Under the pieces are notes generated by a model. It was not told where the DNA came from and did no database searches. It saw only the letters and a program-made list of their open reading frames with translations. From assembly GCF_051020515.1 (NCBI RefSeq), contig NZ_CP194857.1, forward strand, positions 1,922,001 to 1,986,000: 64,000 nt of DNA. The letters are read 5' to 3'. The translations under genes and the position numbers were made by a program. The DNA is from CALKWS01 sp051020515. GTDB taxonomy: Bacteria > Actinomycetota > Actinomycetes > Actinomycetales > Beutenbergiaceae. Below are positions 56,815-64,000 of this stretch, in pieces (position 1 is the stretch's first letter; each line of letters starts with the position of its first letter).

Positions 56815-56853
56815 CTGAGTTCGGTCACGGCGTCGCGATCTGTGACGGTGTAA
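56614..56853 (+). pseudogene. Truncated 5' fragment of the lactonase gene
   Basis: The first 67 codons are identical to those of the intact lactonase at 62060. The frame then enters the left end of the insertion sequence and stops at 56851-56853. The fragment is a by-product of the target duplication and is not expected to be functional. Confidence 0.85.
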
Positions 56854-57543
56854 CTCGCTGACCTGCGCCGATGGGTCCGCGGGACGCCGATCTGTGGCAC
56901 TAATTGGTGCTCTACCGTGGGGCGTGTGGCGTGGATTCGGCGGGTACGGACGGCTTCGGGAGCGACGGCCGTGCAGATCGCTGAGTACGTCGATGGCCGG
57001 CGGCGGATCGTGGCCCATATCGGGTCGGCGCATACCGAGGCCGAGCTCGGGCTGCTCGTTGAGCGGGCGCGGGAGCTGTTGGAGGACCCAGGGCAGGGCG
57101 AGTTCGACCTCGGCCTGGAGCCGGCCGCGCCCAGGGCGACGCTGATCGGCCAGCCGCGGGCGGCGGCGCTCTTCGACGAGGCAGGCTCGGCAGCACGTGA
57201 ACGCGGGCCGGTTCCTGCGCCGCGGGTGGTGGGGACTTCCTCGCGGGTGCTGTATGACGCGCTGAGCGCGGTGTTCACCGAGCTGGGGTTCGACACGATC
57301 GGTGACGCGGTGTTTCGAGATCTGGTGATCGCCCGGATCGTGGAGCCGACCTCGATCCTGGACACCGGCCGTGTGCTGAGCGACTTGGGCGTGAGGCCGG
57401 CGAGTGAGAAGACAATGCGCCGCACCCTGACTCGGGCGGCAGCCGGCGAGGGCCCGGGGGCCTACCGCGACAACGTCGCCGAACTGTGCTTCACCCACGC
57501 CGCGCACAGTGGTGATGTCTCGCTGTGCTTGTACGACGTGACC

Positions 57544-57550
57544 ACGTTGT
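57544..57550 (+). repeat. Left 7-bp target duplication ACGTTGT of the RIT element
   Basis: ACGTTGT occurs here and at 60975-60981. Keeping one copy restores the transposase reading frame across the junction (D-V-T-T-L-Y-F-E). Confidence 0.75.
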
Positions 57551-57574
57551 TATGCCGATGTCGGCATAACAAGG

Positions 57575-57657
57575 TTTATGCCGACCTTCTGGTTATGCCG
57601 ATGTTTGGGGTATCGGCCCAGGTCAGGGCCTTGTCGGTGGCCTGAAAGGTCGGCATA
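57575..57657 (+). repeat. Left 83-bp terminal inverted repeat of the RIT element
   Basis: It is the exact complement of 60893-60975. It contains three 9-bp motifs TTATGCCGA or its complement (57576, 57593, and on the other strand ending at 57658), with a further pair just outside to the left. These are probably the recombinase binding sites. Confidence 0.9.
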
Positions 57658-57705
57658 ACGACACGCTGATCCTCCAAGGTGTTCGTGTGCTCGGAGGTGG
57701 TCGTC

Positions 57706-58952
57706 GTGTTGCCGGTGATGCCCGTTGTGGCTCGTGGTCCGCTGGAGGGGGTGGTGATGGAGCAGTTGGCGGCCTGGTTGGCAGCGGAGCGGTACTCACG
57801 AACGATGGTCCCGCAAGTTCTCGGCGTGGCTCGCGGGTTGAGCGCCTGGATGGACGATCACGATGTGTCGCTGGCAGCGCTGAGCCTTGATGTGCTTGAG
57901 GCGTTCCAGGCCAAGTATGCCCCCGGTGTCCCGGGACATGTGATCGTCAAGGTGAGGTCCCCGGCCGTGCGCCGGTTCCTCGTCGAGTGTGGGTACCTGC
58001 CCGGTGAGGAGTTGGTACGTAAGCGAGTTCGTGGCCCGAGCGCGAGGGAGGCGCCGCCGTTGGGGTCAGCCGCTGTGGGCGAGTTGGATGCGTGGGGCCG
58101 TTGGCAGCGCGAGGCTCGCGGGATCAGCCAGGCATGTATCCATCATCGTCGGGGCTGGGTTGGCGCACTGGTCGACTCACTGCCCGTTGCCGATGAAGTG
58201 ATCAACTGGAGCGCGTGTGACGTCACGGTCGTGAACGCGTTCATCGTCGACCGTGCGGAAGGCCTCGCGTCGGCTTCGCGTGCCGCGATCGTGGATGCGA
58301 TGCGGTCGCTGCTGCGGTGGGCGCTGGCGACCGGTCGAATCGAGCGCGACCTGACTGGCGGGATCCTGCGTGCCCGGGCCACACGGGCCATGCTGCCCCG
58401 GGGATTGTCGCCCGGGCAGGTCGAAGGTCTGCTGAGCGCGTGCGACCTGGACACGATTGTCGGCCTTCGAGACCGGCGGTGATCACCACACTGTGGCGGC
58501 TCGGGCTACGCGCCGGAGAGGCCGCGACCCTGGGACTCGACGACGTCGATTGGGCCGTCGGACGGGTCAGCGTGATCGGCAAAGGACCGCGGCGGTTGAC
58601 GCTGCCAGTACCGGTCGATGTCGGCCAGGCGCTGATCGCCTGGCTGCAAGCGCGCCCTGACGCACTGGATCGGGCACTGTTCGTGCGGGTCCGGCCACCG
58701 ATCCGCGCGTTGAGCAGCGCCGGGATCTCCGACATCGTCAAGCACCGCGCCGAAGCGGCAGGGCTCGGAGTGGTGCATGCGCACCGGCTGCGGCACACCG
58801 CAGCGATGAACGTCATCGCAACCGGTGGAAGCCTGATCGAGGCTCAAGAGCTCCTCGGCCACTCCAACGCCGCCAGCACAAGCGTGTACGCCCGGGTCGA
58901 CCTGGCCTCGCTACGGACACTGACCGTGCCGTTCGGGCAGGTGCCACGATGA
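57706..58952 (+). CDS. RIT recombinase A, tyrosine recombinase (frame broken once)
   Basis: A GTG at 57706 has GGAGGTGG 6 bases upstream; starts at 57679, 57718 and 57757 are alternatives. The protein is about 415 residues. The N-terminal SAM-like domain includes AERYSRTMVPQVLGVARGLSAWMDD. The catalytic domain has the first Arg in RLGLRAGEAATL, HRLRHTAAM for His-x-x-Arg, LLGHSNAAST and the nucleophile Tyr in VYARVD. One base is missing near 58475 (LRDR then AVITTLW). Its stop overlaps the next ATG. Confidence 0.85.
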
Positions 58953-59905
58953 GCAGCGATCCGTCCACTCTGTGCCTTCACGACGAGCTCGACACCTACC
59001 TTGCTCAGCGTCGCGGGCTGGGGTTCCAGCTCAAGACCAGCGAGTACCTGCTGCGACAGTTCCTCAACTGGCTCCAAGAGCGCGGCAAGAGCGAGACGTT
59101 CACGATCGAGGACGCCGTGCAGTGGGCCCGTGAACCTGCTGATGCTGCGCCCGTGTGGTGGTCACAACGGTTGACTGCGGTGCGCCCGTTCGCGGCCTGG
59201 CTGAACGCGCGCGGAGCCGACGTCCCGCGAATCCCGCCAGGGCTACTCCCGGCCAGGACGACCAGGCCGGCACCGTTCATCTACTCCCAGGCCGACCTGG
59301 ACCACCTGCTGACGGCGTGCCCGCTGTTCTTCCCCGACGTGCGGGTGGCGACGACGATGTCCACGATCATCGGCCTGCTCGCTGCCACCGGGCTGCGCAT
59401 CGGGGAGGCTCTCCGGTTGAGAGTCAACGACCTCGAGGTGGCCGAGAACCTGTTGCAGGTTCATGGCACCAAGACCCCGCTGGACCGGCTCATCCCGCTG
59501 CACCCGTCAACGACAGCAGCGCTGGTCGAGTACTTGAGCATGCCCGAGCGCCTGGCCACCGGTCCGTCACCGACCGGGCCGATCTTCGTCAACAACCGTG
59601 GCAGCGGCTTCGTCCTCGAAACGATCGAGCAGCACTTTGGTGCTCTGGTCGACGCCCTCGAGCTGGTCCCGACCGGACAGCGCCGTCCTCGCCTGCACGA
59701 CCTCCGCCACACCTTCGCCACCGGGCACATGATCGCCGCGTACACCCACAGCACCAACCCCGCCCGAACCCTCGGGCTGCTCTCAACCTGGCTCGGGCAC
59801 ACCGGCCCGGAACACACCTACTGGTACCTCAGCGCCGTCCCGGACCTGCTCGCCGCCGCAGCCGGACGCCTCGAGGCGACCAGCCCGAAAGGAGACCTGT
59901 CATGA
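58949..59905 (+). CDS. RIT recombinase B, tyrosine recombinase
   Basis: This 318-residue protein starts at an ATG overlapping the previous stop (ATGA). The N-terminal core-binding domain includes QRRGLGFQLKTSEYLLRQFLNW. In the catalytic domain, Arg lies in TGLRIGEALRLRV, His-x-x-Arg in LHDLRHTFATGH, His in WLGHTGPEHT and Tyr in YWYLSAV. The frame is intact. In RIT elements all three recombinases are kept together in fixed order, suggesting they act jointly on the two ends. Confidence 0.9.
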   Translation: MSSDPSTLCLHDELDTYLAQRRGLGFQLKTSEYLLRQFLNWLQERGKSETFTIEDAVQWAREPADAAPVWWSQRLTAVRPFAAWLNARGADVPRIPPGLLPARTTRPAPFIYSQADLDHLLTACPLFFPDVRVATTMSTIIGLLAATGLRIGEALRLRVNDLEVAENLLQVHGTKTPLDRLIPLHPSTTAALVEYLSMPERLATGPSPTGPIFVNNRGSGFVLETIEQHFGALVDALELVPTGQRRPRLHDLRHTFATGHMIAAYTHSTNPARTLGLLSTWLGHTGPEHTYWYLSAVPDLLAAAAGRLEATSPKGDLS

Positions 59906-60891
59906 ACGCCCTGGCCATCGAGCTGCAAACGTACTTCACCACCTTCGCCCACGCCCAACGGAACCTGTCCGGGCACACCATCAGCACCTACCGGGACACC
60001 TGGCGGATGCTCATCACCTTCCTCGCCGCCAGGACTGGCACCAGAATCGAGCGCATCGACATCGGTGACATCGACGCCGAGAACGTCACCGCGTTCCTTG
60101 ACTACCTCGAGGATGAGCGCGGCAACAGCACTGCCACCCGCAACACCCGCCTGTCCGGGATCCGGGCCGTGCTCGCCCACGCCCTACCCGCTCACCTCGA
60201 GCACGCTGGCACGATCACCCGCGTGCTGGCGATCCCACCCAAACGCCATCCCAAACCGATGCTCGAGTTCCTCACTCCCGCAGAGTCCGACGCCCTGATC
60301 GCCGCGCCCGACCGCACCCGGTGGACCGGCCGGCGCGACCATGCCCTGCTGGTCCTGGCGATCCAAACCGGGCTACGCATCAGCGAACTGACCTCGCTGA
60401 CCTACGCCGACATCAGGCTCGGTGTCGGCGCGAATGTCACCTGCACCGGCAAGGGCCGGCGCACCCGATCGACGCCGCTGACCTCGACCACCGTCGCGGT
60501 CATGACCGGCTACCTCGCCGAACGGCGCGCCCGCCCCGGTGAGGCGCTCTTCTGTGGACCCCGCGGCCAGCACCTCTCACCCGATGCCCTCGAACACCGC
60601 CTCAAGATCCACGTCGCGACAGCAGCCGCCGAGTGCGTCAGCATCGCGGACAAGCACGTCACGATGCACACCCTGCGGCACACCGCCGCGATGACCCTGC
60701 TCACCCACGGCGTCGACATCTCCGTGATCGCTCTCTGGCTCGGACACCAACACACCCAGTCCACCGACGCCTACCTGCACGCCGACATGGCCATCAAGCA
60801 AGCCGCGATCGACCGCACCCGCCCGCCGAACACCGACCCCGGCACCTACCAGCCCGAACCCGACATCCTCGCCTGGCTCGCGACCCTATGA
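59902..60891 (+). CDS. RIT recombinase C, tyrosine recombinase
   Basis: This 329-residue protein starts at an ATG overlapping the previous stop, with AAAGGAG upstream. It has a SAM-like N-terminal domain (RNLSGHTISTYRDTWRML). In the catalytic domain, Arg lies in TGLRISELTSL, His-x-x-Arg in MHTLRHTAAMTLL, His in LWLGHQHTQST and Tyr in DAYLHADM. The frame is intact, and its stop at 60889-60891 lies immediately before the right inverted repeat. Confidence 0.92.
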   Translation: MNALAIELQTYFTTFAHAQRNLSGHTISTYRDTWRMLITFLAARTGTRIERIDIGDIDAENVTAFLDYLEDERGNSTATRNTRLSGIRAVLAHALPAHLEHAGTITRVLAIPPKRHPKPMLEFLTPAESDALIAAPDRTRWTGRRDHALLVLAIQTGLRISELTSLTYADIRLGVGANVTCTGKGRRTRSTPLTSTTVAVMTGYLAERRARPGEALFCGPRGQHLSPDALEHRLKIHVATAAAECVSIADKHVTMHTLRHTAAMTLLTHGVDISVIALWLGHQHTQSTDAYLHADMAIKQAAIDRTRPPNTDPGTYQPEPDILAWLATL

Positions 60892-60892
60892 A

Positions 60893-60975
60893 TATGCCGA
60901 CCTTTCAGGCCACCGACAAGGCCCTGACCTGGGCCGATACCCCAAACATCGGCATAACCAGAAGGTCGGCATAAA
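60893..60975 (-). repeat. Right 83-bp terminal inverted repeat of the RIT element
   Basis: It is the exact complement of 57575-57657. Unlike the left end, it reaches the element border directly, with no extra palindrome outside it. Confidence 0.9.
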
Positions 60976-60981
60976 CGTTGT
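60975..60981 (+). repeat. Right 7-bp target duplication ACGTTGT of the RIT element
   Basis: It is the partner of 57544-57550. The transposase frame resumes immediately after it with TAC TTC GAG. Confidence 0.75.
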
Positions 60982-62026
60982 ACTTCGAGGCCGAGAAGGA
61001 GGACGACCTGCGCAAGGTCGGCTACTCCAAGGAACGCCGCGTCGACCCACAGATCGTTGTGGGTCTGCTCGTCGACCGGCACGGGTTCCCCCTGGAGATC
61101 TGCTGCTATGAGGGCAACCAGGCCGAGACATCCACGATCATCCCGATCATCAAGCAGTTCCAGAACCGCCACGGCATCGAGGACATGGTCGTCGTGGCCG
61201 ATGCCGGCATGCTCTCGGCGGGCAACCTGGCCGCGTTGGAGGAGGCGAACCTGCGGTTCATCGTCGGCTCCAGAGTGACCAAGGCGCCGCTGGACCTGGC
61301 CTCGCACTTCCGCTGGCACGGCGATGCGTTCAGCGACGGGCAGGTCATCGACACCATCACGCCCCGCACCGGCCGGCGCAGTGAGAACGACGAAGCGCTG
61401 CGTGCCGAGCCGGTCTGGGACCCCGAGCAGCATCCCGGGTCGTGGCGGGCGGTGTGGGCCTACTCGGCCAAGCGGGCGGCGCGCGATAGCAAGACGTTGA
61501 CGTTGCAGGAGAACCGCGCCCGAGCGGTCATCGCCGGTGAGAAAGCCGCCCGGACCCCCAGATTCGTCAAGACCACCGGTGACACGCGCAGCCTGGACGA
61601 GGCCGCCCTGGCCCGCGCGCGGCGCCTGGTCGGGCTGAAGGGCTACGTCACCAATATCCCCGCCAAGCTGATGGCGGCCGGTGAGGTCACCGGGTCCTAC
61701 CACCAGCTCTGGCACGTCGAGCAGTCGTTCCGGATGTCCAAGACCGACCTGGCCGCCAGGCCGATGTTCGTACGGACCCGCGACGCCATCGAGGCCCACC
61801 TGACCATCGTGTTCACCGCCCTGGCCGTCTCGCGCGAGGTCCAGCGGCGCTCCGGCCTCGCGATCCGCAACGTCATCCGCCAGCTCAGGCCCCTGCGCTC
61901 AGCGACCATCACCGCCAACGGCGCCACCCAGACCATCCCGCCCCAGATCGACCCCGACCGACGAGCGATCATCGACGCCCTCACGACCAGGAAATCTCAG
62001 GCACTAAACGAATGACCGAACTCAGG

Positions 62027-62260
62027 ACCAGCCATGGCATTCACGTTAACGTGGGTGCCATGACTGTTTACCGGCAAATCTGGGTAGGCACGGACGCCAA
62101 CGAGGGTCCCGACCCTGAGGGCATCTGGCGGATCCAGCGACCCGGCCCGGCGGGGGATTGGGATGGCGTCGATGTGGTGCGCACGATCGCTGCGTCCCGT
62201 GCCACCTACCTCACCCTGCACCCGTCCGCGGACCGCCTCTACGCCGTCTCGGAGCAGGAC
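62027..62260 (+). repeat. Right copy of the approximately 234-bp direct repeat
   Basis: It matches 56581-56814. It supplies the upstream palindrome (62042-62053), start codon and first 67 codons of the intact lactonase, which explains why the insertion did not destroy the gene. Confidence 0.92.
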
Positions 62261-63121
62261 GGCGGCCGGGTCATCTCCTACGCGTTCGGGGCGGACTGCA
62301 CGTTGGGCCAGGTCCGGTCGGTGGCCACCGGTGGGTCGGGCCCGTGCCACCTGCGCGTCCATCCACAAGGACGCTGGTTGTACGTGGCCAACTACGGTGA
62401 CGGGGTGCTCTCCGCGGTGGAGTTGACCGAGGCAGGAGACGTCTCCGACCACGTGCTCACCTTCGGCCACGCCGGGACCGGGCCGAACCCGGACCGTCAG
62501 GAGGGCCCGCATGCGCACTCGACCCGGATCTCCCCGGGCGGGGGCTACCTCCTGGTAGCGGACCTGGGTACCGATGAGGTCCGCGCCTACCCCCTCGAGA
62601 GCGGTCGGCCCGATCCTGATCCGGTGATCACCTCGCTCCCGGCGGGCAGCGGACCGCGACACGTCGCCGGATCGGGGAGATACCTCTACATCAGCGGCGA
62701 ACTGTCCGGTGAGGTCCTGGTCCTGGAGTGGGACGAGAACACCGGCCGGGGTGAGGTTGTCCAACAAGTCCGGGCCGCGACGCTTCCGGGCCGCTCCGAG
62801 GACGCCTATTATCTCTCCCACATCCTGTTCTCCAGCGGCGTGGTGCTGGTGGCTTCGCGCGGTTCCGACTCGGTCTCCACCTTCACCGTGCATGACGACG
62901 GGGCCCGGCTGGAACTCGCGGGTGAAGTGCACACCGGGGCGTGGCCCCGGCACATGGCGCTGAGCGGGCCGAACCTGCTGGTGGCCGGCGAACGCGAGGA
63001 TCGGGTGCTGATCCACCCGTTCACCCCTCGGGGCGACCCCGAGGGCCGGTACCAGGGTGCGGTCGGGCCGGTGCAGCACGAGATCGAGATCCCGCGCCCG
63101 ATGTTCATCCTGCCCATGTGA
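62060..63121 (+). CDS. Lactonase family beta-propeller protein (6-phosphogluconolactonase-like)
   Basis: This 353-residue protein starts at the ATG at 62060, giving MTVYRQIWVGTDANEG. It is a seven-bladed propeller of the lactonase (PF10282) family, with repeated blade motifs such as LHPSADRLYAVSEQ, GSGPCHLRVHPQGRWLYVANYGDG, GPRHVAGSGRYLYISGEL and WPRHMALSGPNLLVAGE. An acidic and His-containing centre (HAHSTRISPGG) matches the family. It probably hydrolyses 6-phosphogluconolactone or a related lactone. Upstream sequence beyond 33 bases now comes from the IS end, so its expression may have changed. Confidence 0.87.
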   Translation: MTVYRQIWVGTDANEGPDPEGIWRIQRPGPAGDWDGVDVVRTIAASRATYLTLHPSADRLYAVSEQDGGRVISYAFGADCTLGQVRSVATGGSGPCHLRVHPQGRWLYVANYGDGVLSAVELTEAGDVSDHVLTFGHAGTGPNPDRQEGPHAHSTRISPGGGYLLVADLGTDEVRAYPLESGRPDPDPVITSLPAGSGPRHVAGSGRYLYISGELSGEVLVLEWDENTGRGEVVQQVRAATLPGRSEDAYYLSHILFSSGVVLVASRGSDSVSTFTVHDDGARLELAGEVHTGAWPRHMALSGPNLLVAGEREDRVLIHPFTPRGDPEGRYQGAVGPVQHEIEIPRPMFILPM

Positions 63122-63189
63122 CGCCGGTCGGCCGCTGTCACCAGGCCGCCGATGTGACCGGTCCGGGTCGCATGCGGCAGACTGATGCC

Positions 63190-63927
63190 ATGACCTACAC
63201 CCTGGTGCTGCTCCGCCACGGCGAGAGCGAGTGGAACGCGAAGAACCTGTTCACCGGTTGGGTGGACGTGCCGCTGTCGGAGCGGGGCGAGGCCGAAGCC
63301 GTCCGGGGCGGGGAACTGCTCGTGGAGGCCGGTGTGCTGCCCGAGGTGCTGCACACCTCGCTGCTGCGCCGGGCCATCACCACCGCGAACCTGACCCTGG
63401 ACGCTGCGGACCGGCACTGGATCCCGGTGCACCGCCACTGGCGCCTGAACGAGCGTCACTACGGCGCGCTGCAGGGCAAGGACAAGAAGCAGATCCGCGA
63501 GGAGTTCGGCGAGGACCAGTTCATGACCTGGCGCCGTTCCTACGACGTGCCGCCGCCGGAGATCGAACTCGGCTCGACCTACTCCCAGGACGGAGACCCG
63601 CGCTACGCCGGCGAGCCGATTCCGACCACGGAGTGCCTCAAGGACGTCCTCGAGCGCGCGCTGCCGTACTGGAACGACGCCGTGGTGCCGGACCTGAGGG
63701 CCGGCAAGGTGGTCCTGGTGGCCGCGCACGGCAACTCCCTGCGGGCGATCATCAAGCACCTGGACGGGGTGGACGACCAGACCATCGCAGGTCTGAACGT
63801 GCCCACAGGAATCCCGCTGGTCTACGAACTGGACGAGTCCCTCACGCCGGTCAAGGCCGGCGGCACCTACCTGGACCCGGATGCGGCGAAGGAAGCCATC
63901 GCGGCGGTCGCTGCCCAGGGGCGCTGA
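63190..63927 (+). CDS. gpmA: 2,3-bisphosphoglycerate-dependent phosphoglycerate mutase
   Basis: This 245-residue protein starts at the ATG at 63190. The phosphohistidine motif is LVLLRHGESEWNAKNLFTGW, followed by ERHYGALQGKDK and the second active-site His in VAAHGNSLRAIIKHLDG, all standard for the dPGM family and its length. It interconverts 3- and 2-phosphoglycerate in glycolysis. It lies 68 bases after the lactonase on the same strand. Confidence 0.96.
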   Translation: MTYTLVLLRHGESEWNAKNLFTGWVDVPLSERGEAEAVRGGELLVEAGVLPEVLHTSLLRRAITTANLTLDAADRHWIPVHRHWRLNERHYGALQGKDKKQIREEFGEDQFMTWRRSYDVPPPEIELGSTYSQDGDPRYAGEPIPTTECLKDVLERALPYWNDAVVPDLRAGKVVLVAAHGNSLRAIIKHLDGVDDQTIAGLNVPTGIPLVYELDESLTPVKAGGTYLDPDAAKEAIAAVAAQGR

Positions 63928-64000
63928 ACCACTCCGCGCTGCCCGGCGGGGCGAGGACCTGCGGCCTCATGGCGGGGCGCCTCAGAGGTTGTTCGGCTCG
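63928..64000. other. Right edge of the window
   Basis: These 73 GC-rich bases follow the gpmA stop, and I see no gene start or terminator in them. Confidence 0.4.

Larger units (their letters stand above)
57551..60974 (+). mobile_element. RIT element (recombinase in trio)
   Basis: Three overlapping tyrosine-recombinase genes in one direction lie between 83-bp perfect inverted repeats (57575-57657 and 60893-60975), with a 7-bp duplication at the borders. That is the defining layout of RIT elements. The left end carries 24 extra bases outside the inverted repeat (57551-57574) that form most of a palindrome, TTATGCCGA-TG-TCGGCATAA (57550-57569). The element is about 3.4 kb and carries no passenger genes. 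Confidence 0.88.
56917..62015 (+). pseudogene. IS1634-family transposase, split by the RIT element
   Basis: The gene lies in two parts, 56917-57550 and 60982-62015. Joined with one copy of the 7-bp duplication they give an uninterrupted frame of 555 residues (1,668 bases). The N-terminal part begins with WIRRVRTASGATAVQI and HIGSAHTEAEL, typical of the family. Then the DDE catalytic domain opens at LYDVTT|LYFEAE, exactly at the RIT junction. The second part holds GYSKERRVDPQIVVGLL, VVVADAGMLS and the YhhL-like Y-(2)-R-(3)-E-(6)-K region GSYHQLWHVEQSFRMSKTDL. The stop codon lies within the right inverted repeat. Confidence 0.9.
56815..62026 (+). mobile_element. IS1634/IS1549-type (IS4 superfamily) insertion sequence, interrupted by a RIT element
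   Basis: The ends are 13-14 bp inverted repeats: (C)CTGAGTTCGGTCA at 56814/56815-56827 and its complement at 62013-62026. Without the inserted RIT element the IS would be about 1.78 kb, a normal size. It carries one transposase gene and is flanked by the 233-234 bp direct repeat. The insertion disrupted the original lactonase gene, but the repeat rebuilt an intact one on the right. Confidence 0.9.

Overview
The window is GC-rich DNA from an actinomycete, most likely order Micrococcales. The inference rests on Lsr2, DUF3180, a mycothiol-dependent formaldehyde dehydrogenase pair, several leaderless starts just downstream of TANNNT boxes, and the order (zinc protease)-tilS-hpt-ftsH ... folE-folP-folB/K-DUF3180-PH-PH-DUF2520/panC ... 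lysS-lsr2.

Region 1 (1-7670) is one end of an integrated element. A tyrosine integrase and an excisionase-like gene sit beside a 3' tRNA remnant (7631-7667). The cargo is a minimal CBASS-like anti-phage module (CD-NTase plus S-4TM pore effector), a divergent regulator, a two-gene cassette of unknown function, and a leaderless zinc-knuckle microprotein followed by an ORF containing two amber codons. Region 2 (7700-24800) is chromosomal: a voltage-sensor-like membrane protein, a WYL regulator divergent from an SDR, CsbD, a large RecB-like nuclease/helicase, a 600-bp tandem-repeat spacer, an ECF sigma factor with a membrane partner, an FAD/Fe-S D-lactate/glycolate-type dehydrogenase, a RAMA-like protein, two Gfo/Idh/MocA dehydrogenases and an MDMPI-fold enzyme. 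Region 3 (24800-31800) holds metY-metX, mscR plus its MBL partner, an NlpC/P60 wall hydrolase and ppa.

Region 4 (31900-56550) is housekeeping: dacB, a zinc metalloprotease, tilS, hpt, ftsH, the folate genes folE, folP and fused folB-folK, DUF3180, two PH-domain membrane proteins, a DUF2520-PanC fusion, lysS, a small membrane protein and lsr2. Two carbohydrate loci interrupt this block: a four-gene sugar-dehydrogenase/isomerase operon between ftsH and folE, and a GH35 beta-galactosidase between panC and lysS.

Region 5 (56580-63930) is a nest of mobile elements. A lactonase gene was hit by an IS1634/IS1549-type insertion sequence that left an approximately 234-bp direct repeat. The IS transposase was then split by a RIT element (three consecutive tyrosine recombinases, 83-bp perfect inverted repeats, 7-bp target duplication). 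The long duplication regenerated a complete lactonase gene downstream, followed by gpmA.

A caution applies throughout. About fifteen otherwise well-conserved genes, including the normally essential tilS and folP, carry a single-base frameshift, nearly always a one-base deletion and often in a G or C run. I read these as probable sequence errors and annotate such genes as full spans with the break marked. All functions are inferred by reading motifs; no database search was run.
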